Shown here one piece after another: positions 57,503 through 64,000 of a DNA stretch of 64,000 bases; the first letter of the stretch is position 1; every line of letters starts with the position of its first letter. Source of the DNA: Fusarium oxysporum f. sp. lycopersici 4287 (Eukaryota; Ascomycota; Sordariomycetes; Hypocreales; Nectriaceae). Under the pieces are notes generated by a model. It saw nothing but the letters and a program-made list of their open reading frames with translations. It was not told the DNA's origin and did no database searches. The stretch is taken from positions 3,317,138-3,381,137 of the forward strand of contig NC_030987.1 of assembly GCF_000149955.1 (NCBI RefSeq). Reading direction: 5' to 3'. The position numbers and the translations under genes were made by a program.

Positions 57503-58735
57503 CTACAGCTTAGACTTGGCAGCTTTGCCAACCTTGTCAACAATATCAACTACACCCTCAGCGCAGCCATATGAGCCTTGATATCCCCAGCCAGAGTGGC
57601 CATAGTTGTGCACGATCCACGTCTCATCGTCTAACTTCTCCTCCTCAAGTCGGAGTCCATCTCGTCTCCAAGGACGCAGTCCAACAGCGTGTCGAATCAC
57701 ACTCAGTCCCTTAACTCCCTTACCATCAGCGACCTCAGGGCGTGCCTCAACGATGCGCTGCATGATACGTTGGGCGATATTGGGGTCTGGTTGAGACTCC
57801 CAGTTGCCGATATCGTAAGTTCCACCCAAGATTGTGCCACCACCAGCTGCTCGCTGCATGAGGTACATGACATCGGCACCGCCATCCTCAACTCCAGATG
57901 TGATAAGCATGGGTGTGCTCTCGTTGCGCACCAGCACAATCTGTCCGCGTGCAGGCGCCATAGTCTCATCCTTGACACCACCCAGCTTCAAGGAGCCTAG
58001 GCCTGTCGCGTTGACGATGATGTTGGGAACGTTGCCCGTGTGGCTCAGTTTCTTGGCCTCGCTGATATCGGTCAGGATACCTCTCTTGAAGACCACGCCG
58101 TTTTTCAGACATTGACCGACGAGCCAGGGAAGGTAGATGGCGGTATTGATGCAGACAGATGTGAATTCGCAGCCTGAGTCGTAGCCGCGAGTGACTTCAT
58201 CAGGGTTCTGTTCTCGGAAATCCTCAAAGATCTCCTTATACCAGGGCTCTTCCATGAAGAGTGCATCAGGGAATGTTTGGTTCTTTGCTGCTTCTGCGTC
58301 CTTCTTTCGTCTTTGAATGTGGCACTCTGCTGGATATTAATCCTGTGTTTTTCCTGAGAGTAAAAATGGTGACGCACTTTGGAAGTGAATGCCCGCCTCG
58401 GGGACTTGTTCGCACAGTTTCTTGAACTCTACCCATGTTCGACGTTCCCATCTGCTTCTTTCTCGTGTGGCCATACTGGAAATCGTGAGTAGGATGATAC
58501 AAAATGGACCAGATCACATACGGGCAGACGTTGGCACCAGCAAATGGCGAGGCATATTCAATATCATAGTCACCGGGCATATGCTTGCCCACGACAGTGA
58601 TCTTGTTGCCCTTGTTCTTGGAAAGGAGGTAGGCGGACGTCAAGCCAGAAACACCAGCACTTTCATAGTATCAGCTTCGTTCAGAATAGCTTATCCCACC
58701 AAGACTCACCCAACGACGACGATTGTGTTCGCCAT
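57503..58735 (-). CDS. D-amino-acid oxidase, peroxisomal
   Basis: FAD enzyme that oxidises D-amino acids to 2-oxo acids, ammonia and H2O2. Four exons keep frame: 58710-58735, 58522-58659, 58378-58475 and 57503-58326, 361 aa. The dinucleotide motif VVVGAGVSGLTSAYLL is split by the first intron. Others: EYASPFAGANVCP, RTWVEFKKLCEQVPEAGIHF, GYDSGCEFTSVCINTAIYLPWLVGQCL, NIIVNATGLGSLKLGGV, MAPARGQIVLVRNE, AVGLRPWRRDGLRLE, and HNYGHSGWGYQGSYGCA, the FAD/substrate-binding end. The C terminus is SKL, a perfect peroxisomal PTS1. The last intron has two in-frame acceptors three bases apart (58326 or 58329), changing one residue. Acts with catalase; use of D-amino acids as nitrogen source is inference. 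Confidence 0.95.
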
Positions 58736-59452
58736 TTTGATATGTCACGCTTAGGCAATTGGGTATTCGGTATAAATCTTCTCGAAATGGAAAATTACTT
58801 GATCGAACTGAAGACTAGACTATAGAGTAGAGGTTGTCACATCAACTTATACGCCGTCTCATCGGTTCCCAGTTGAAGCCCCGATCTCTAAACCGGTTAA
58901 TTGACTATTGTGATTGGCTTATCAAGGCGGGGCCGCCGAAACCGGGCTCGGCTCTATCATGGTAGTAGCATAAGGAGCAACGTCAAGATAAGCCTGTCGC
59001 AATGGTTTGAGTTGCATATTAATGAACCAATCAGTTTGTTTTGGAAGCTATTGCCGACCTGTCAAATGCTTCTCGGGCGTAAATGACACTCGCCGAATGG
59101 TCATATGCATACGACGGCCTTCCACCTCCGCCATGGTCCATACTGGAAATAGAAGGCCGCGAGAGAACTTGACTAACTAGCCTATGGCATTTGAACCATT
59201 TCTAGCCGAAATCATAGAAGTGTGATGTAACTGCCGATCAGTATAGACTCACGAGCTCAAACGATTCTCCAGAATGATGCATAGATAAGATACCATAGAC
59301 AGACACCAATAACCCATTGTACAAGTCTAACTATGCTAATAATACACAGCTGTTTTTATTTTCTTCAGCAATGTAAACAGATTGAGTCTATTGCCATGAC
59401 TCTCCTTGATAGTTTTACCAAGTGATTCGAGGTGTTACAAGATTTATACAGT
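58736..59452. other. Intergenic: D-amino-acid oxidase promoter and thioredoxin 3' region
   Basis: No gene or repeat recognised. Confidence 0.5.
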
Positions 59453-60001
59453 TTATGCAACATGCTTGGCCAGCATCGACTGGAGAGCCTGAGGGTTAGC
59501 ACCGACCAACTCATCAACCTTGCTTCCATTCTTGAAGACGAAGAAAGTTGGCATAGCGCGAACGCCGAGCTCGGCGGTCAGGTCGGGGAGCTCATCGACG
59601 TCAAACTTGACGAATTGGATGTTGTCTGAAAGAGCCTTCTCTTCCGAGAGCCTGAGGTTCTATTGTCAGTTGCCCATTTTGCAATGGTGCTGTATCTTTT
59701 GAGCCACTTACTTGTTGAGGATGGGAGAGATGGCCTTGCAAGGACCGCACCATGTAGCGAAGCAGTCGATAAGAACAGCCTTGTCTGTTGTGGAAACAAG
59801 GTCCTTAAACTCTTTCGTTCTATCAGATCAAGTCAGTAAGAATTATTCCCAGAACCTTCATGATTGCTCTTAAACTCACGTCTTGATATCCTGCACAGCG
59901 AATCGAGCAGCCGTGCTATGGAATGGCCGGGCAGCGAAAGTCACAGCGCCAGATCGAGCAGCCTGGGCGACAGGTCGCATAAGACGGAAGGGAGAGGACA
60001 T
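59453..60001 (-). CDS. Mitochondrial thioredoxin
   Basis: Disulfide reductase of the mitochondrial matrix, like yeast Trx3. Three exons keep frame: 59880-60001, 59712-59819 and 59453-59651, 142 aa. Residues 1-35 form a transit peptide ([18 protein letters not shown]...HSTAARF). The thioredoxin fold starts at about residue 42; the active site is WCGPC (Trp64-Cys68) in [43 protein letters not shown] has the cis-Pro loop (RAMPT). The end is [18 protein letters not shown]. The acceptor CCTCAG of the second intron was chosen because it keeps [15 protein letters not shown] in frame; the nearer AATAG does not. Confidence 0.95.
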
Positions 60002-61543
60002 TGTATTAGTCTTATAAAACGTGTTGTTTATATGAGTTGTAAACTTGGATTAGGATGAGAGGTCTGGATTTCTAATTGTTAGCTCTGATGGCTCTTCATT
60101 GGGTGGAGTATGATGACTTGGTTGATTGGCCAATCATATTATGATGACACAAAGTTCATGAGTGGTCTTGGACGTTTCATGATAGAAACTCAAAAGTTTC
60201 ATGATAATGTTTTAGGGTCGATATTGCGCTTTGACGATGTATAATGTGTTGGTAGGGGCCTACTGCGTATAGTACCTTTGATGTGATGGCATCATAGTGA
60301 AACAATTACCTCACCTCTAAAAGCTCTCAAGAGCCATGTTCAACGATGCCTCATGTTCTGATCAAGTTACATATGAGACAACAAACAAGAGAATCTACGT
60401 ACTTTACACAGACTTCAGTAACTCACTCACTCTCTTATCCAGTCTTCACCTACTTGAACCACGGCCGCATCATCCCACACTTGTGGATATGCCACACCCA
60501 AATGTACGCATAGCATGATAATTTCCACATTCACAGCAGCTAAGCTAGTTCCCGAGATCTACGACGATCATCTTATAATTAATTACTGCTTCAAATGCCG
60601 AGACCACGGACATAACTTATTTCATGCGCCTAGGGCTGTGGATCAGACCTAATCTTAATATAGCTATCACTTGACGTATGGTGAACCAGCTTTCAATCTC
60701 AGGATATTGTTCGATCTGGTCAATTAACCTATCAGCTTACAAACATTTACATCTTCCTCCTCTAAGGTGGACAGATATATGTCCATCGTCTTGTGATCTT
60801 GTCCACCCCCATTTTCCCATTGATGTTCATTGCGCTATCGCATCGCAAGATCTATTGTTTCATGCAATCAACCACTCTCGCGCCAAGCTCGATCTCAGGC
60901 TTCCAGTTTATGTGTCTGGATGCCCAAGTGCAAAAGCAAATCCCAGTTGCTCAAATCAAACCATTTTTCCCGCCTCCCATAAACCCCGGCTAGTAGAAAA
61001 CAAAATGCTCCCCTCATCTCACAGACAAGATAAGGAAAACCACACCGGCTTCCCAAGGAATGACAGCGCCCAATGGGCACGAAAAGGGACCGGCCAAGGA
61101 GACTAGCTCCCTCACCAATAGTTGGTAAATCAAACGCGTCGAGTCTCCCAGTACTCTGTAATTGGCGGTCGACGCGGGGTATCAAAAGGTGCGGTATATG
61201 TAGTCGAGAAAAGAAATCCTAGCAGTGAACTTGGAATGCGCCGTAGTCATCAAGGTCGTGTCATACATCAGGAGCAAGTCGGTTCCCAGTACCGTCCATG
61301 TGATAAGCTATTATAAGAGTGTTGAGTCGTCATAAGAAGAGTCTTCGCTAATTTTGTTGTTTTCCTCTTTTTTTGGTCGATTTTCCGTTGTTGACAAGAA
61401 TAGTGAAGTGATAAGGAAATGTTAAATGAGTGACTTAGGTTAGTTGAGACGGTAAGGAAATAAAAGGAGTGAAAGGTGTCGTCTGGTCGACATTCGTTCA
61501 GTTGCGAGACTCTTCTTCTGAGCGATCAAGATTAGTTTAGCTT
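60002..61543. other. Intergenic region (1.5 kb)
   Basis: The thioredoxin promoter and 3' side of the 809-aa gene. Reading frames up to 142 codons (60678-61106) have no protein-like features. Nothing else seen. Confidence 0.5.
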
Positions 61544-63973
61544 TCACACGGCTGGTTGGACGTGACTTCGTCGCCTCTCTGAATTCCCTGTGGCATCAAC
61601 GGATGGCCGAGGAGTGATATCGAGTAGTTTAGCACTTCCAGCGCTAAAGTTGCGAACGTGACCTTTGCCCAGGTTGACGCTTCTAGCGCTCTGAACGTTG
61701 GCAAGCTCTTGTGATGGAGATACGGGTGATGTCGGGCTCTCTTCATCCTCAGATTCAAGCTCCAAGAGTCCCTCGTGACTCTTCATAGTGAATCTGTGCA
61801 CAACTTGGGGCTGAGAACCAACAGCGCCCCATTTCATCTCTCCATCATTAGCAAACTCTTCCTCATCGCTGCTGGGACGTCCTTCACCGGAACGACGACC
61901 CATGAACTCAGGATTCGAGTTTCTTCGGGGAGTGAGCTTCGTCAAATATTCATCCTCGACGATCTCCAAGTTTTCTTCTGTGCTGTTCGTTGGGGAATCA
62001 GTGTGGGCGTCGTTTTGCTCACGCTGATTAGCCCTTCGAATGCTATCTCGTATGGCAGCTCGACGGCCACTGGCATTACCGGAAAGCCAGGAACCTTCGG
62101 AGTCAATCGAGGCGAGTGACATGGACATGCCAGCTTCTGGGGATGGTGAAACATATGCGCGCTCTACTGTCGACGGCGTACGGCGCATGGCCTCGGCGGA
62201 TCGGTGGCCCGATGTTGGTGTGTCATAGCGCACGCCCAAGGACCTCAACTCCTCCATTTCACGGATCTTTTGTTCGGTGAGGATGGGCATGGGGGGTTCA
62301 GCTTCGGGCGACTGAACGCGTGAAGCTGGCGGTGAGAGAGGTAACTCAGGTAAGTCTTCCCGGAAGCGAGAACCAGTCCTCTTTGGGGCGCCAATGCTTG
62401 GTTTACGGGATAGATAGTTACCGCTTGAAGAGTTGGGCGAGTCCTCACCCTCGAGCTTAGCGAGGGCGTAGGCTTGCGCCTGTGCTCTTGACTGAGCTGC
62501 GGCTGCCTGCATCTCCTCCCGAGAGGTATTGGCAAAGGACGATGGTCCTTCACGTCGTTGCCGTTTGCTTCCAATTCTCAGGAATGCTTTAATAGAAGCA
62601 AACCCATTCTTGCCGCCATCAGAATCATGAGAGTTTTGTCTGGGCATGTGAACATCCTCCTCGTTGATGGTCTCAGGTGGCGGAGAAACCATCCTATCTC
62701 GGTCAGATCGAATCGTCGACCTGGATCGCGACTTAGCCGATCTCAAAAGATCAGAGAATCTTGTTCCGGGAGAAACGCTTCCCATGTCTTCAGAGGGCTG
62801 ACGCATCGATGTGGTGTCCTTTGTAATGACTTCTTCCATAGGCGTTGGCTGCTCGGAGGCGGCTGTGTCTGTGCGATGAAAGACCTCCTCAGCCTTCTTT
62901 GGAGACTCGGTTTCCCTTTCGTCTTCAGTAATATCCATAGGCTCTGGATCTTCGGGCTTTGTTTCGGTAACAACAGCGGAAGCAGGGTCGATCCCCAACC
63001 CTACAAGTTCACGGCCCATGACACCTCTCTCAAGATTCTCTGGCGGAGGAGTGCCTGTGTTTCTGGCCTGCATTTGCTCCGCTTGTTGCTTCTCTGCCCT
63101 TTGTGTGATCCGTCGCTCCATCCTTTGTCTCTCTTTCTGCTTCTTCAGTTCTCGTCGTCGATTATCTCTTTCCATGAGTTCCCTAAGATCGCGGGCGTCG
63201 AGGTCGTCAGCAAGGGAATCGATGCGCCTATGCGATCTCATCGTCTCTTCCGGAATCGGCTCCTGCTCAAGAAGTTTCCTCCTTAATGATCCAGACCGAT
63301 GAGGTGTAGGCACATGGGGAGTCGTCCATCGGGCGTTCGGGGTATAACGAAGCGTAGGTCGAGGTGCAAGAGCTGCAAGAGCAGAGACTCTATACGAGCC
63401 AAACTCCGAGTCAGACGAAAGACTGGAGTGTATTGATCCGGGTACTGGAAGTGAAACATCCGAGTTGCGACCAGCTCGGTGCCTTCCAAATCCCCCGGTT
63501 TTTGATCTTTTGGAATCTTTCTTCATAGGCCGGCCTGAATTCCATTGTTCCGTAGCAGGCCGAACTGGAGCAAAACTACTCATTGCTTTAATCTCGGCTT
63601 CTCTGTTGCGTTCTTCTTTCCTCCTCTTACTTCTCTGCTTTCTTGTTGGTTGGTGGGTCGGACGAAGCGTGGGTGTGCGATCCCAGAGTTCGGGACGTTC
63701 TTCAAGGTTGCCAGTAGTTCTTGTTCGGCCTGTTCGTTCACGGACTGGCGAGCCAGCGCGGTCTCGGTCGGTACGAATGTCATCCTGGCGTCCCGGGGAG
63801 AAACTATAGGTTCGACCGGCTCGCTGAAGTCTGGGCGGTTCGGTACGTCGTTTCTTCAAACCAAGTTTGGGTCCCTCGTTGTGAGGCAGCGGCGCGCCCT
63901 CTGCATCTGAGAAAGCAGCGCCGCTGCGGGAGCGCTTGCGGCTACTCCGGCGCCGGAATGGCCAAAGGGCCAT
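61544..63973 (-). CDS. Large charged, mostly disordered hypothetical protein (809 aa)
   Basis: Uninterrupted 809-codon frame starting ATG 63973 (MALWPFRRRSSRKRSRSG). The N terminus is strongly basic with repeated Arg/Ser and Arg/Lys clusters (likely nuclear signals). Residues about 255-310 are a coiled coil (RELMERDNRRRELKKQKERQRMERR...). The rest is Ser/Pro/Glu-rich with few hydrophobic residues. Short possibly ordered motifs include ENLERGVMGRELVGLGIDPASA, PGTRFSDLLRSAKSRSRS, GGKNGFASIKAFLRIGSKRQ, KIREMEELRSLGVRYDTP, LASIDSEGSWLSGNASGRRA and EMKWGAVGSQPQVVHR. Regular spacing of such motifs in a disordered chain suggests a scaffold or kinase substrate. I do not recognise the family; the length of the open frame supports a real gene. 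Confidence 0.82.
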   Translation of the reverse strand: MALWPFRRRSSRKRSRSGAAFSDAEGAPLPHNEGPKLGLKKRRTEPPRLQRAGRTYSFSPGRQDDIRTDRDRAGSPVRERTGRTRTTGNLEERPELWDRTPTLRPTHQPTRKQRSKRRKEERNREAEIKAMSSFAPVRPATEQWNSGRPMKKDSKRSKTGGFGRHRAGRNSDVSLPVPGSIHSSLSSDSEFGSYRVSALAALAPRPTLRYTPNARWTTPHVPTPHRSGSLRRKLLEQEPIPEETMRSHRRIDSLADDLDARDLRELMERDNRRRELKKQKERQRMERRITQRAEKQQAEQMQARNTGTPPPENLERGVMGRELVGLGIDPASAVVTETKPEDPEPMDITEDERETESPKKAEEVFHRTDTAASEQPTPMEEVITKDTTSMRQPSEDMGSVSPGTRFSDLLRSAKSRSRSTIRSDRDRMVSPPPETINEEDVHMPRQNSHDSDGGKNGFASIKAFLRIGSKRQRREGPSSFANTSREEMQAAAAQSRAQAQAYALAKLEGEDSPNSSSGNYLSRKPSIGAPKRTGSRFREDLPELPLSPPASRVQSPEAEPPMPILTEQKIREMEELRSLGVRYDTPTSGHRSAEAMRRTPSTVERAYVSPSPEAGMSMSLASIDSEGSWLSGNASGRRAAIRDSIRRANQREQNDAHTDSPTNSTEENLEIVEDEYLTKLTPRRNSNPEFMGRRSGEGRPSSDEEEFANDGEMKWGAVGSQPQVVHRFTMKSHEGLLELESEDEESPTSPVSPSQELANVQSARSVNLGKGHVRNFSAGSAKLLDITPRPSVDATGNSERRRSHVQPAV

Positions 63974-64000
63974 GGTTCCTGATTCGTCGCCAAACGCTGG

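Noticed and set aside
60678..61106. 142-codon frame between thioredoxin and the 809-aa gene
   Set aside because: No protein-like features and no support for transcription.
1..64000. tRNA, rRNA or CRISPR features
   Set aside because: I looked for B-box (GGTTCGANTCC-like) sequences and regularly spaced repeats and found none convincing.

Overview
This window is nuclear DNA of a filamentous ascomycete. Genes are dense and carry short (44-80 bp) introns with GTRNGT donors and CTRAC-like branch points. Proteins are Sordariomycete-like, most probably Fusarium or a close relative; this is inferred from protein style, not from a search. I find 29 protein-coding genes, three of them cut by the window edge or an N gap. 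I see no rRNA, tRNA or CRISPR array. There are two assembly gaps, at 36543-37132 (590 N) and 55869-55968 (100 N, a typical placeholder length).

Left part (1-21.5 kb), mostly accessory or lineage-specific genes: a 5'-truncated NmrA-like oxidoreductase; a convergent Zn2Cys6 transcription factor; a small unknown protein; a CFEM-domain single-pass membrane protein; an acidic unknown protein; a NIPA-type Mg2+ transporter; a CHIP-like TPR/U-box ubiquitin ligase; a cytochrome P450 with a GC-AG intron; an HSL-type alpha/beta hydrolase; and a 163-aa low-complexity protein with an ordered-looking tail. Intergenic spaces here are long (up to 2.5 kb).

Middle (21.8-43 kb), conserved housekeeping genes: ALG10 glucosyltransferase, QCR10 (complex III), MED4 (Mediator), EMP70-type nonaspanin, LCP5 (rRNA processing), RPC37 (RNA polymerase III), PAT1 (mRNA decay), a KRE2/MNT1-type mannosyltransferase, mitochondrial ribosomal protein uS12m and a mitochondrial acyl-CoA dehydrogenase. 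They alternate as divergent and convergent pairs.

Right part (43-64 kb): PKC1, SHE9/MDM33, a HAD-family phosphatase, an MFS transporter, an EIF1AD homologue and ALG3 (convergent, both running into the 100-N gap), D-amino-acid oxidase with a peroxisomal SKL end, mitochondrial thioredoxin, and an 809-aa disordered charged protein.

Three genes act on N- or O-glycosylation (ALG10, ALG3, KRE2-like), and EMP70 and PKC1 touch secretion and wall integrity, but they are dispersed and look like independent genes, not a cluster. I found no convincing new multi-gene system. The best leads are a pair of related short inverted-repeat elements (about 8.5 kb and 55.0 kb), the GC-AG intron, an unusual splice junction or frameshift in QCR10, a cryptic signal-peptide-like reading frame upstream of the CFEM gene, and several uncharacterised conserved-looking proteins.
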